Positions 43,713 to 52,159 of a stretch of 64,000 bases of DNA are shown piece after piece. A program made the translations under genes and the position numbers. Each line of letters opens with the position of its first letter. The stretch's first letter is position 1. This DNA comes from Stenotrophomonas maltophilia. GTDB lineage: Bacteria; Pseudomonadota; Gammaproteobacteria; Xanthomonadales; Xanthomonadaceae. The stretch is taken from the NCBI GenBank assembly GCA_002387845.1, contig DGLB01000034.1, positions 1 through 64,000 of the forward strand, read 5' to 3'. The notes below the pieces were generated by a model that worked only from the letters and a program-made list of their open reading frames with translations, did no database searches and was not told where the DNA came from.

Positions 43713-46454
43713 TCACAGTTTGAACCGGAAGCCGAGGCCAAAGGTCTTGTCCTGGTAGCGGATGTCGCGCGGGCGCGAATCGCCGCTGCCCCAGAACTGG
43801 TGCAGGTTGTTGCCGAGCAGGTTGGTGGCCGACAGCACCACCGTCGTGCGCGGCGTCATGTCGTAGCTGACCGAGAAGTCCAGCGAACTGGCCGGCTCGA
43901 CCTGATCTTCGGTCCCCGCCACGGTGGGCTGGGTGAAGAAGTCGAGGTAGCGGCTGCGGTAACCGTAGGCCAGACGGGCGGAAAGCCCGAAGTTCTCGTA
44001 GAACAGCACCGCGTTGTAGTTGTTCTTCGACACGTTCTGCAGCGGGCGGGAGATGACCGGACCGCCGATGAACTCCGGCGACTTGGTGTCACCTTCGATA
44101 TAGGTGTAGTTGAACTGGGCACCCAGGCCGCTCCAGGCTCCTGGCAGGAAGTCGAAGGTCTGCTGGTAGGCGAACTCCACGCCCTGCAGGTGGCCGCTGC
44201 CGGCGCTCTGCGGCGAGGACAGTTCGTAGTCTTCGCCCGCGATGACCACGTTGGTGATGTAGTTCTGGATGTAGCCGTCGATGTCGCGGTAGAAGATGCC
44301 GGCGCTCATGTAGCCTACCGGCGAGAAATACCACTCCAGCGACATGTCGTAGTTGGTCGACTTGATCGGGCTCAGGTCCGGGTTGCCGCTGCTGGCGGCA
44401 CCGGCACGATTGACCGTACCCGGGTTCAGCGAGATCGACGGGTTCAGCGCGCCGAAGTCCGGGTAGCTCAGGGTCTTGGCAGCCAGCACGCGCAGCTGCC
44501 ATTCCTCGTTGAAATGCAGGTTCAGGCTGGCATTGGGCAGCGTGTTGGTGTCTTTGGTGTCGCGGCTGATGGCGCTGTAAACGCCGGTGCTGGCGTCGAA
44601 CGAGTAGGCGTTCAGTTCACGCTTGATCTGCTCGGCACGCACGCCGACCAGGCCGTCCACGCGCAGGCCGAACAGGTCGAAGTCGTACTTGGTCTGCAGG
44701 TAGCCGGCGGACTTGCGTTCCTGGATGTCGAAGAAGCGGCCGGGATTCTCCGGGGCCAGCCCCTCCGGCAGGCCGTAATAGGCGCGCAGCGCGTCGGCAT
44801 TGCCGATCAGGTAGTCGTAGCAGGGGGTCAGGAACGACTGGCTCAGCGCCGAGTTGCCCTGTTTGGTGCAGAAGAAGCTGTTGGCCGGGAACAGGCCGAC
44901 CACCTGGTTGGCCGGGTTCGGATTGGCCGTGATGTTGCCGGTGCCGGCACCGCCCGGAGGCGGGGTGCTGATTTCCACGCTGCCCTTGGCGCTGGCCGTG
45001 CGGTCGGCATAGCGCAGGCCGAACTGGATGTTGGCGATCGGGCCATCCAGGAACTCGAACACGCCGTCGCCGCGCCAGCTGTTCTCTTCACCGCGCGACT
45101 CACCCCAGGTCTGGAACAACCCGTTGAGGTAGAAACGGGACGGGTCCATGCCGGGGTCACCGGCCAGGTACCAGTTCTGGTGCTTGCCGGAGGTGCCGTC
45201 CCACACGGTGGTGATCGGGCCACTCAGGAAGGTGTCGATGATGAAGTTTTCATCGCGGTAGTAGCCCGAGGTGCGAGCGACCTCGGTCGACAGCCGCAGC
45301 TGGTCGCCGCGCCACTTGAAGCCCAGCGCATTCTGGATGTCCTGGCCACGCTGCTTGTGGGCCTGGGTGCTGCTGGCGGCATAGGTATCGCCGGTCCAGG
45401 AGCCGCTGGTGGCGTCGCAGATGGTCTGGCCTTCCAGCGGGCCGGCCAGCTGGTTCGCATAGCAGTTGCTGCCCACCTGCAGGCTGCTCGGCGGCACCAC
45501 GCCCACCGGGAAGCTGAAGAAGAACGCCTGGTCGTAGTTGTCGCGCACGTAGTCGTACAGCCCCTCGACGTACACCTCGGTGTTCTCGGTCGGCTTCCAC
45601 TGCAGGGCGTAGTTGAACGAGCTGCGGTCGCGGTCACCGTGGTTGTAGTTGGTGCCCCAGCCATTGGGCGCGGCGATCAGATTGCCCGCATCGGTCCGCA
45701 TCGGGGTGCCGTCCGGGTTCTCCAGCACCTTCGGGAAGTCGCCCCAGACCGCGTCGTATTCGTAACGCTTGCCGATATAGCCGAAGTTGACCATCGCGCC
45801 GATTTCACCGGCATCGGTGTCCCAGCGGTTGCTCAGCATCAGGCTGGCCGAAGGATCGACGTCGCCACTGTACTTGCTGTGGGTACCGGTAGCGGTGCCG
45901 GCAATCTCCAGCCCGTCAAAGTCCAGCGGACGGCGCAGCTGGATGTCGACCAGGCCGGCGATGCCGCCCAGCGGCAGGCTGGCTTCGCTGCTCTTGTACA
46001 CGTTCAGGCTCTTGATCGCGGTCGCCGGCAGGTTCTGGAAGGCATAGCCGCGACCGGAACTGCTGAAGATCTCGCGGCCGTTGAGGGTGCTGATCACGTT
46101 GGGCAGGCCGCGGATCACCACGCCGGTGGTTTCACCCTGGTTGCCCTGGGCGATCTGCACACCGGTAACGCGCTGCAGGGCATCGGCCACGCTGTTGTCC
46201 GGCAGCTTGCCGATGTCTTCGGCGACGATGGAGTCAACCACCATCGCCGCTTCCTGCTTGATCGTCTGTGCGGTCTGCAGGCTCTGGCGCAGCGCGGTCA
46301 CGGTGACCGTGTCCAGGTCGATGGCGGTCTGCTGGCTGGACGGCGGTGCGTCGGTGTTGGCCGCACCCGCGTCCTGGGCCTGCGCCAGGGCGGGCAGGGC
46401 AAGTGCGGACACAATGGCCAGGGAAAGCAGGGTGCGGGATGAACTGCGGGTCAT
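43713..46454 (-). CDS. TonB-dependent receptor of the galactan/galactonate locus
   Basis: This 913-residue outer-membrane receptor has a signal peptide (LLSLAIVSALALPALAQAQ), a TonB-box region (DLDTVTVTALR), a plug domain (IVAEDIGKLPDNSVADALQR, GVVIRGLPNVISTLNGREIF) and a barrel ending in TFGLGFRFKL. The length and long extracellular loops fit oligosaccharide transport of the CUT-locus type in Xanthomonadaceae. It lies after galM and the GH5-like gene in one direction. The ligand is probably a galactose-containing oligosaccharide. Confidence 0.92.
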   Translation of the reverse strand: MTRSSSRTLLSLAIVSALALPALAQAQDAGAANTDAPPSSQQTAIDLDTVTVTALRQSLQTAQTIKQEAAMVVDSIVAEDIGKLPDNSVADALQRVTGVQIAQGNQGETTGVVIRGLPNVISTLNGREIFSSSGRGYAFQNLPATAIKSLNVYKSSEASLPLGGIAGLVDIQLRRPLDFDGLEIAGTATGTHSKYSGDVDPSASLMLSNRWDTDAGEIGAMVNFGYIGKRYEYDAVWGDFPKVLENPDGTPMRTDAGNLIAAPNGWGTNYNHGDRDRSSFNYALQWKPTENTEVYVEGLYDYVRDNYDQAFFFSFPVGVVPPSSLQVGSNCYANQLAGPLEGQTICDATSGSWTGDTYAASSTQAHKQRGQDIQNALGFKWRGDQLRLSTEVARTSGYYRDENFIIDTFLSGPITTVWDGTSGKHQNWYLAGDPGMDPSRFYLNGLFQTWGESRGEENSWRGDGVFEFLDGPIANIQFGLRYADRTASAKGSVEISTPPPGGAGTGNITANPNPANQVVGLFPANSFFCTKQGNSALSQSFLTPCYDYLIGNADALRAYYGLPEGLAPENPGRFFDIQERKSAGYLQTKYDFDLFGLRVDGLVGVRAEQIKRELNAYSFDASTGVYSAISRDTKDTNTLPNASLNLHFNEEWQLRVLAAKTLSYPDFGALNPSISLNPGTVNRAGAASSGNPDLSPIKSTNYDMSLEWYFSPVGYMSAGIFYRDIDGYIQNYITNVVIAGEDYELSSPQSAGSGHLQGVEFAYQQTFDFLPGAWSGLGAQFNYTYIEGDTKSPEFIGGPVISRPLQNVSKNNYNAVLFYENFGLSARLAYGYRSRYLDFFTQPTVAGTEDQVEPASSLDFSVSYDMTPRTTVVLSATNLLGNNLHQFWGSGDSRPRDIRYQDKTFGLGFRFKL

Positions 46455-46527
46455 GTCGGTCTCTCCGGATTCCGGAAAACGAGCGCGGATGGGTGGCCCG
46501 CCCCGGGATGGGGCAGGCGGTCAGGTG

Positions 46528-47685
46528 TCAGTAGGCAGGCACGTTCTTGCGCGGGGTCTTGGCGAGGTTGCGGAACAGCTCCGCCTCGCGGGCCCGATAG
46601 GGCGTGCCGTCGGTGTGCAGCAGGTCGTGGAACCACACGGTCGGCGGCTCCATGGTGTAGGGACGCTGCCAGCTGTCCCACGGGAAGCGGGTCTGGATCG
46701 CGCCGTCGACGAAGCCCCAGTTGATCATGCCGATGTTCTCGCGGCGGGCAATCGGCAGGATGGTGTCCACGTTGGAACCATTGCCACGTGCCAGCCACTC
46801 GGTGCAGATCAGCGGGCGGCCGTACTTGCGCAGCTGGGCAATGCGGGAAACAAAGGCTTCCGGCTGCTCGTAGTTGTGGAAGGTGATCACATCGGACTGT
46901 TCCAGCTGCGTGCGCTGGATCGAGGTGAGCGATGCCGCGCCCGGCGACCAGTCATCGCCGATCCACACGCCGCTGGTCAGCGGCTGCGCCGGCTTCTTCG
47001 CGCGGGCCCAGTCGAAGATCTTCGGCAGCAGCTCGGCAATGCGCTCCTGCTCGCCCTTCAGCTGCTTGTCCATGTAGTTGCCGCCACCGGGGTTGTCCGG
47101 TTCGTTCCACAGGTCCCAGGCCAGCACGCGCTTGTCGTTGGCGAAATGCCCGACCACGCCTTCCACATAGGCCTGGAAGTGCGCATCGTTGGCGCGGTCC
47201 ACCAGCATGTGGCGGCTCGGGCTCTGCACCCAGCCGGAGTTGTGCACGCCGGGAATCGGGCGGCGCTGCGGTCCCAACACCGGGTCCGGATCCCAGCAGC
47301 TGTCGAACAACACCAGCATCGGCTTGATGCCGTGCTTCTCGGCGATGCCCAGGAAGATATCCACGCGCTTCAGCAGGCCCTGCGGGTCCTGCTGCCACAG
47401 CAGGTCGTGCAGATAGACGCGCATGGTGTTCATGCCGAACTGCTGTTTGGCCCAGCCCAGTTCGCGGTCGATTGCGGCCGGGTCGAAGGTATCGGCCTGG
47501 AACATTTCCAGCTGGTTGATGGCATTGGAGGTGGTGTAGTTCGCACCCACCAGCCATTCCTGCTTGGCGTACCACGCATCGGCTTCGGCCGGGGTCCAGC
47601 GTGCCGCATCGTTCGCCTGGGCCAACGGTGTCACGGCGAGCATCGTCGCCAACAAGGGGGTAAGCCACTTACGCATGAGGTGCAT
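46528..47685 (-). CDS. Secreted GH5-like (clan A) glycoside hydrolase
   Basis: This 385-residue protein has a signal peptide (LTPLLATMLAVTPLAQA) and a TIM-barrel glycosidase domain. Acid/base Glu195 lies in LAWDLWNEPDN and the likely nucleophile Glu296 in PLICTEWLA, the classic clan A arrangement. The early TMRVYLHDLLWQQDP strand also fits. Relatives are often labelled beta-xylanase or cellulase, but the gene context suggests a galactan or arabinogalactan backbone. A hairpin stands 18 bases upstream, between it and galM. Confidence 0.82.
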   Translation of the reverse strand: MHLMRKWLTPLLATMLAVTPLAQANDAARWTPAEADAWYAKQEWLVGANYTTSNAINQLEMFQADTFDPAAIDRELGWAKQQFGMNTMRVYLHDLLWQQDPQGLLKRVDIFLGIAEKHGIKPMLVLFDSCWDPDPVLGPQRRPIPGVHNSGWVQSPSRHMLVDRANDAHFQAYVEGVVGHFANDKRVLAWDLWNEPDNPGGGNYMDKQLKGEQERIAELLPKIFDWARAKKPAQPLTSGVWIGDDWSPGAASLTSIQRTQLEQSDVITFHNYEQPEAFVSRIAQLRKYGRPLICTEWLARGNGSNVDTILPIARRENIGMINWGFVDGAIQTRFPWDSWQRPYTMEPPTVWFHDLLHTDGTPYRAREAELFRNLAKTPRKNVPAY

Positions 47686-47703
47686 CTCCTTCAGTCATGA
47701 GCT

Positions 47704-47733
47704 GCCCGTCCCGGTGTTTACCGGGAGGCGGGC
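47704..47733. terminator. Strong hairpin between galM and the GH5-like gene
   Basis: GCCCG + TCCCGGT, a GTTT loop, ACCGGGA + (GG bulge) + CGGGC gives a 12-bp stem. No T tract follows on the minus strand. A second, smaller hairpin GCCGGT/ACCGGC lies at 47754-47771. Both sit between two co-directional genes, so they may attenuate or stabilise mRNA rather than end it. Confidence 0.5.
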
Positions 47734-47790
47734 GTTACGTGTCAGGTCGTGGGGCCGGTGCAGTGACCGGCGATCATTCAGTGCGCGCGG

Positions 47791-48936
47791 TCAGCGGCCC
47801 TTGGCGGTCTGCTTGTCCGTCGAAAAGTCGTAGACCATCCGGTTCAGATACGTCTCACCCGGTGCCAATCGGCCCGAACCAAATGCCGGCTGGTTGGGCG
47901 TATCCGGGAACAGCTGGGGTTCCAGTGCGATCGCATCGCCCTGGCGGTACACGCGGCCGCTCTTGCCCACCGTGCTGCCATCCAGGAAGTTGCCGGAATA
48001 GAACTGCAGGCCCGGCTGGGTGGAGCTGAGCACCATGACCCGGCCCGAGCGCGGGTCGTGCACGCGTGCCACTTCGCGCAGTTCGCTCGAAGGCACCTTG
48101 CTGATCACGAAGTTGTGGTCATAGCCTTGGCCGATCAACAGCTGCGGCTCATCGCCCCGGCGCAGGTCGCGGCCGATGGGCTTGGCCTTGCGGAAGTCGA
48201 ACACGGTGCCGTCCACGGGTTGCAGCACGCCGGTCGGAATCAGCGTCGCATCCACCGGCGTGTAGGCGCTGGCCGGAATGGTCAGCTCATGTTCCATTGC
48301 CGAACCCGAGCCTTCGCCGGAAAGATTCCAGTACGCGTGGTTGCTCAGGTTGACGATGGTGGGCGCGTCGGTGGTGGCGCTGTAGACGATCTCCAGCCGA
48401 CCGTTGCCCTTCAGCGCGTACGTGGCGGTCACGGTCAGCGTGCCCGGGAAGCCCTGGTCCCCGTCCGGGCTGACGTGCTGCAGCGTGGCGTGATCCTTGC
48501 TCGCTTCAACTACCTTCCAGACCACCTTGTCGAAGCCGCGGGTGCCGCCATGCAGCGCATTGACGCCGTTGTTGACCGGCACCTGGTACGTTTTTCCGTC
48601 CAGCGTGAAACGGCCCTTGGCGATGCGGTTCGCGAAGCGGCCGACGATGGTGCCGAAGTACTGCGGTTTGTCCAGCGTGGCCTGCAGGTTGCCGTCGCCC
48701 AGCAGCACGTCGGCGAACCTGCCGTCACGGTCCGGCACTTCCAGCGAATGCAGGGCGGCACCCAGGGTGATCACCCGTGCCTGCATGCCACTGCCGTCCT
48801 GCAGCAGGATCGATTCCACCTGCGTGCCGTCTGCCGTCTTGCCAATCACAGTGCGCTCCTGCGCCCCTGCCGTCCCCACGGCAGAAAGCGCCAACACGCC
48901 GATCAACCCTGCAGCCTTTCCCTTCCCAGAAAGCAT
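47791..48936 (-). CDS. galM: Secreted aldose 1-epimerase
   Basis: This 381-residue mutarotase interconverts alpha and beta anomers of galactose or similar sugars. A signal peptide (GLIGVLALSAVGTAGA) points to the periplasm. Family residues are GRFANRIAKGRF, NALHGGTRGFDKVVW (catalytic His), NLSNHAYWNLSG (second His), GYDHNFVI, and the late ALEPQLFPDTPNQP with the base Glu. It supplies the beta anomer for the dehydrogenase route. A DgoR-type site lies 39 bases upstream. Confidence 0.92.
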   Translation of the reverse strand: MLSGKGKAAGLIGVLALSAVGTAGAQERTVIGKTADGTQVESILLQDGSGMQARVITLGAALHSLEVPDRDGRFADVLLGDGNLQATLDKPQYFGTIVGRFANRIAKGRFTLDGKTYQVPVNNGVNALHGGTRGFDKVVWKVVEASKDHATLQHVSPDGDQGFPGTLTVTATYALKGNGRLEIVYSATTDAPTIVNLSNHAYWNLSGEGSGSAMEHELTIPASAYTPVDATLIPTGVLQPVDGTVFDFRKAKPIGRDLRRGDEPQLLIGQGYDHNFVISKVPSSELREVARVHDPRSGRVMVLSSTQPGLQFYSGNFLDGSTVGKSGRVYRQGDAIALEPQLFPDTPNQPAFGSGRLAPGETYLNRMVYDFSTDKQTAKGR

Positions 48937-48974
48937 TGCACCAACCCCACTTGATCATGTGGAGCGTACAAAAA

Positions 48975-48991
48975 CATATAATCAGACAATA
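48975..48991 (-). promoter_or_regulatory. Candidate DgoR operator/promoter before galM
   Basis: On the minus strand this reads TATTGTCTGATTATATG, identical to 50016-50032 on the plus strand, and both continue with TTTT. It lies upstream of galM in the same orientation as the second copy lies upstream of the GH43 gene. Confidence 0.55.
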
Positions 48992-49029
48992 CGCACGTTG
49001 CGACGCAGCAAGCGATGTGGGCCAATCGC

Positions 49030-49983
49030 TCAGCGCGCAGGGGTGGCCATCGCATGGATCGCCGCAAAGCCCCGCACTACGGCGTCTGCGGACGCAACGG
49101 CGCGGGACGCAATGCCCAGCTCCTCGAGCGCAGCCTGGTACAGCGCAACCACCGGCCCGGAACCGACCACCGGTAGCGCCGGCCGTTGGCCGGCCCCCGC
49201 ACCTCCATCACCGATCGCGGAAAACAACGCGCCGGCGTCCGCGACCTCAGCTCCCACCAACACCCCACGCAGATACGAGCTCGAATCCGCCCGCGCCAAC
49301 ACTCCCCGAATCACCCGGGCCCGCACCCCAAACAACAACGCACCCAGGCCCAACGCACCCTTCGCTCCAACCCGCACACCCTCCAGAAACGCCGGCCCCA
49401 CACCACCAGGTCCCTCCAACACGGACGCCAGCAAGCCACCGCCCGCCAGCCGATCAAACAGCTCGCCCGACATCGCGGTCATGAAGCTCTCCACGCGTCC
49501 GCCGCGCAGCTGTATCCACTTGGTATGCGTGCCGGGCAGGGCAACAATCGCGTCAGCGCCCACCGCACCGCCGCTCAGCAATCCCAGTAGTTCCGTTTCC
49601 TCCCCGCGCATCACATCAGGCGCACCATCGACCGCCCGCACGCAGGCCATGCCCGGCACGATCTGCAGTTCCAGGCGGCCGATCCGGGTAGCGACCAGCT
49701 GCCGTGCCACCGCTTCCGCACCCGCCGGGCAGTCCACATAGCCCGCGTCCACCCAGCCCACGTTCGAGCCGATCATGCCGGCTGCGTAGGCGTGCGCGGC
49801 TTTCGGCCATCGTGCGCGGATGCTGTCGGCGGCCACCACCATGCCCTCGCGCGACAGCGTCGCCACGCCTGCGGGTTCCTCGTGCGTATCGATCAACCGG
49901 CCATCCGGCGCGATCAGATACGCCCGAAGGTTGGAACTGCCCCAGTTGATACCGATGATGCTGCCTTGACCATGACGCTCCAT
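49030..49983 (-). CDS. dgoK: 2-dehydro-3-deoxygalactonokinase
   Basis: This 317-residue kinase phosphorylates 2-dehydro-3-deoxygalactonate, linking DgoD to DgoA. DgoK family features are GINWGSSNLRAYLIAPDG at the start, AAGMIGSNVGWVDAGYVDCP, GEETELLGLLSG, ALPGTHTKWIQLRGGRV and TAMSGELFDRLA. A GTAG palindrome (49173-49194) lies inside the coding sequence and reads in frame as part of GQRPALPVVG. The gene is divergent from the GH43 gene; the shared 106-bp region holds a DgoR-type site. Confidence 0.92.
   Translation of the reverse strand: MERHGQGSIIGINWGSSNLRAYLIAPDGRLIDTHEEPAGVATLSREGMVVAADSIRARWPKAAHAYAAGMIGSNVGWVDAGYVDCPAGAEAVARQLVATRIGRLELQIVPGMACVRAVDGAPDVMRGEETELLGLLSGGAVGADAIVALPGTHTKWIQLRGGRVESFMTAMSGELFDRLAGGGLLASVLEGPGGVGPAFLEGVRVGAKGALGLGALLFGVRARVIRGVLARADSSSYLRGVLVGAEVADAGALFSAIGDGGAGAGQRPALPVVGSGPVVALYQAALEELGIASRAVASADAVVRGFAAIHAMATPAR
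49173..49194 (+). repeat. GTAG-type REP element inside the dgoK coding sequence
   Basis: The unit GTAGCGCCGGCCGTTGGCCG plus GC lies within dgoK and matches the intergenic unit at 51460 base for base. It is translated in frame on the minus strand. Confidence 0.7.
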
Positions 49984-50015
49984 GACCCCTCCTCAGACGA
50001 ACGACGGCAGTTGCC

Positions 50016-50032
50016 TATTGTCTGATTATATG
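50016..50032 (+). promoter_or_regulatory. Candidate DgoR operator/promoter between dgoK and the GH43 gene
   Basis: TATTGTCTGATTATATG, identical to the site before galM. It lies in the divergent region, 33 bases from dgoK and 57 from the GH43 start, so it could control both. Confidence 0.55.
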
Positions 50033-50089
50033 TTTTGGTTGCCGGGACCTGGCAAGTCGGCCAGGGCGGTAACCCTCGGGAGGGGAAAC

Positions 50090-51091
50090 ATGGTGAACGA
50101 CACGCTTCGTGCGCTGGCGGTGGCAGTGCTCCTACAGGCGTCAGCAGGCGCATCCTCAATGGATCTGGCGAAGACCAATCCGCTGCTCGACTCCGGCCCG
50201 GACCCGTGGATCGTCAGGGAAGGGCAGGTGTTCTATTACATGGGCACCCACGGAGACCGCCTCGCCATCCGCGCCACCACCGACCTGGCTCGATTGAACG
50301 ATGCGGCAGAGGTCACCGTGTGGCGTCCGCCCGCAACCGGCGCGAACGCCAAGTCGATCTGGGCCCCGGAACTGCACCGCATCGATGGCAGGTGGTACAT
50401 CTACTACACGGCAGCGGCCGGTGATGCGCCCGAGGGAAAAGAGGACGCGCATCGTGCTGTGTTCGTGCTCGAGAACCGCAACGCGGACCCGACCCAAGGC
50501 ACCTGGACCGATCGCGGCCGGCTGGCGACCGCACAGCCCGGCATCGACGGCACCACGTTCACTGCCAACGGCAAACGCTATTTCGTGTACTCACCGTATG
50601 TGGGCCCGGACAGCGTGCTCGCCATCGTGGAAATGGCCAATCCGTGGACGCTGAAAGGGAAGGAGACCATCATCGCGCGCCCGGACCAGACATGGGAGCG
50701 GCAGGGCGGGCGGCAGATTCTGGAGGGGCCGGAGTTCCTGCAGGGGCCCAAAGGCGATCTGTTCCTCACGTATTCCGGCAGTGCCTGCTGGTCGGATGGC
50801 TATGCAATTGGGCTGCTGCAGGCGAAGCCGGGAGCAGATCCGCTGGATGCCACGGCATGGTCAAAGGCCGCGCAGCCGATCCTTGCGAAGAACCCGGCCG
50901 GCAATGTGTATGCACCCGGCCACAATGGATTCTTCCAGATGGATGATGGCAGCTCCTGGATCGTCTACCATGCCAACCCTGGCCCGGAGATGGGGTGCAC
51001 TGGCAAGCGTTCGCCGCGCATCCAGCCCGTCCATTGGGACGAGCAAGGCAGGCCGGTGCTTGACCCGCCGATCGGTCGAGGCTCGAAATGA
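50090..51091 (+). CDS. Secreted GH43-like glycoside hydrolase
   Basis: This 333-residue protein has a signal peptide (LRALAVAVLLQASAGASS) and a five-bladed propeller of the GH43 type. The catalytic set is visible: SGPDPWIV with base Asp38, SIWAPELH (89-96), GIDGTTF with Asp153, and LEGPEFLQ with the acid Glu at 212 or 215. ATG 50090 follows GGGAGGGG. Such enzymes remove arabinose (or xylose) units. With the GH93- and GH5-like genes it suggests an arabinogalactan-like substrate. Its stop overlaps the next start. Confidence 0.85.
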   Translation: MVNDTLRALAVAVLLQASAGASSMDLAKTNPLLDSGPDPWIVREGQVFYYMGTHGDRLAIRATTDLARLNDAAEVTVWRPPATGANAKSIWAPELHRIDGRWYIYYTAAAGDAPEGKEDAHRAVFVLENRNADPTQGTWTDRGRLATAQPGIDGTTFTANGKRYFVYSPYVGPDSVLAIVEMANPWTLKGKETIIARPDQTWERQGGRQILEGPEFLQGPKGDLFLTYSGSACWSDGYAIGLLQAKPGADPLDATAWSKAAQPILAKNPAGNVYAPGHNGFFQMDDGSSWIVYHANPGPEMGCTGKRSPRIQPVHWDEQGRPVLDPPIGRGSK

Positions 51092-51384
51092 TGAGAAGTG
51101 CATTCACGATCTTTGCATATCTGCTGATCTCCACGATTCCGTCCGCCATTGCAGCCAGCGGGCCTGGGGGTGGAGACTCATCGAAGCTGGTTTTGGCGGT
51201 CAAGGCTGCGGTCCTGGAGGCAAGCCGTTGCAGCGTCGATGTTGACCAGGTGGATGTCACCATCACCTTGGACGGCGGGCTCTACAGGATTGAGTTCATC
51301 GAGCGCCGCAAGCGAGGTGGCGGAGCTTCTGTAGCGATAGAGCGTTCCTCGTTGAAGGTAAAAGAGGCCGTCTGCTTGCAGTAG
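51088..51384 (+). CDS. Small exported protein of unknown function
   Basis: This 98-residue protein has a signal peptide (RSAFTIFAYLLISTIPSAIA). The mature part is one small alpha/beta domain with cysteines in EASRCSVD and at the end in EAVCLQ. The start overlaps the GH43 stop (ATGA), so it is translated with it. No family is recognised. It is more AT-rich than the neighbours. Confidence 0.6.
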   Translation: MMRSAFTIFAYLLISTIPSAIAASGPGGGDSSKLVLAVKAAVLEASRCSVDVDQVDVTITLDGGLYRIEFIERRKRGGGASVAIERSSLKVKEAVCLQ

Positions 51385-51459
51385 CTATGGTCCAGTGATG
51401 ACTCAGCAAACTTACAAACTATCGGGTTTGGCCTGATCTGCCGGTGGGGCGTGGTAGAG

Positions 51460-51481
51460 GTAGCGCCGGCCGTTGGCCGGC
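51460..51481 (+). repeat. GTAG-type REP element
   Basis: GTAGCGCCGGCCGTTGGCCG plus GC, identical to the copy in dgoK. It lies in a 177-bp gap in which nothing else is identified. Confidence 0.72.
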
Positions 51482-51561
51482 CCTCCGTGCGCCCAGCCCG
51501 TTCACCACGCTCCGCCACCTGCTACGCTGGCCTCCCCGACACGGACGTCCAAGGCTGACCC

Positions 51562-51972
51562 ATGCGCAATGCAGTGCTCAAACTCATCGCTGCCCTCATC
51601 AGCGTGCCCGCGTGCATGTTCCTCACCGGCCTAACCCAGAACGGCATTTTCATGCTTGGCTCCTTGGTGGGTTTCATACTCAGCATCCTGTGGATCGTCG
51701 ATCTGAAGCGGCAACTCCAGGCGGGGCCGGCGGCTGGAACCGGGCGGCGCGTGGCCCTGGCCGTGCTGGCCATTCCGCAAGCATTCCTCGGCCTGACGGC
51801 GCTCGCCATCGGCCTGGCCATCATCGGCTGGATCCTCTATAACCTCCTGGTCGAGCGCCAACCGCAGTTCGTCTTCCAGTTGGTGGCACTGCCAGTGCCG
51901 TTTGCACTGGTGGTGATCGGCGCGAAGTGGTTGATGGGCGCGTTTGGGCGTGAGTGCGACCGAGGACCGTAG
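51562..51972 (+). CDS. Predicted inner-membrane protein
   Basis: This 136-residue protein has four hydrophobic segments: LKLIAALISVPACMFLTGL, FMLGSLVGFILSILWIV, VALAVLAIPQAFLGLTALAI and a last segment near ALPVPFALVVIGAKWLM. A basic stretch (DLKRQL) lies between the second and third. No family is recognised. The stop codon TAG is part of a GTAG repeat. Confidence 0.6.
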   Translation: MRNAVLKLIAALISVPACMFLTGLTQNGIFMLGSLVGFILSILWIVDLKRQLQAGPAAGTGRRVALAVLAIPQAFLGLTALAIGLAIIGWILYNLLVERQPQFVFQLVALPVPFALVVIGAKWLMGAFGRECDRGP

Positions 51973-51991
51973 AGCCACGCCCTGCGTGGCT
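51969..51991 (+). repeat. GTAG-type REP element overlapping a stop codon
   Basis: A hairpin unit beginning GTAGAGCCACGCCCTGCGTG. Its TAG (51970-51972) is the stop of the upstream membrane protein gene. Confidence 0.72.
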
Positions 51992-52021
51992 GCGCAACCC
52001 GAATTGTTTGATACCCCTCCC

Positions 52022-52063
52022 GACGCGCATGGCGCGTCGCTACGGCTTGGCAACCGACCCGCG
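52022..52063 (-). repeat. GTAG REP element plus 20 bases copied from the xylR end
   Basis: This 42-bp stretch matches 52679-52720 at 41 positions. The first 22 bases are a REP unit; the other 20 match the last codons of xylR on the minus strand. Confidence 0.7.
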
Positions 52064-52159
52064 CATGTCGCAAGGGAAACGAACTGCGAATGGAAGGGGG
52101 CGCGGGAACATTCCATACTCTGGAGAGCGCCACCCATCTCGACCGGACAGGAAAGATCA

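Noticed and set aside
43254..46442. A 1062-codon open frame antisense to the TonB receptor
   Set aside because: It is a shadow of the receptor in high-GC sequence. The minus-strand frame has a signal peptide, plug and barrel; the plus frame has low-complexity valine/glycine-rich sequence and no family motif. The same applies to the 1152-codon frame opposite the second receptor (53798-57256).
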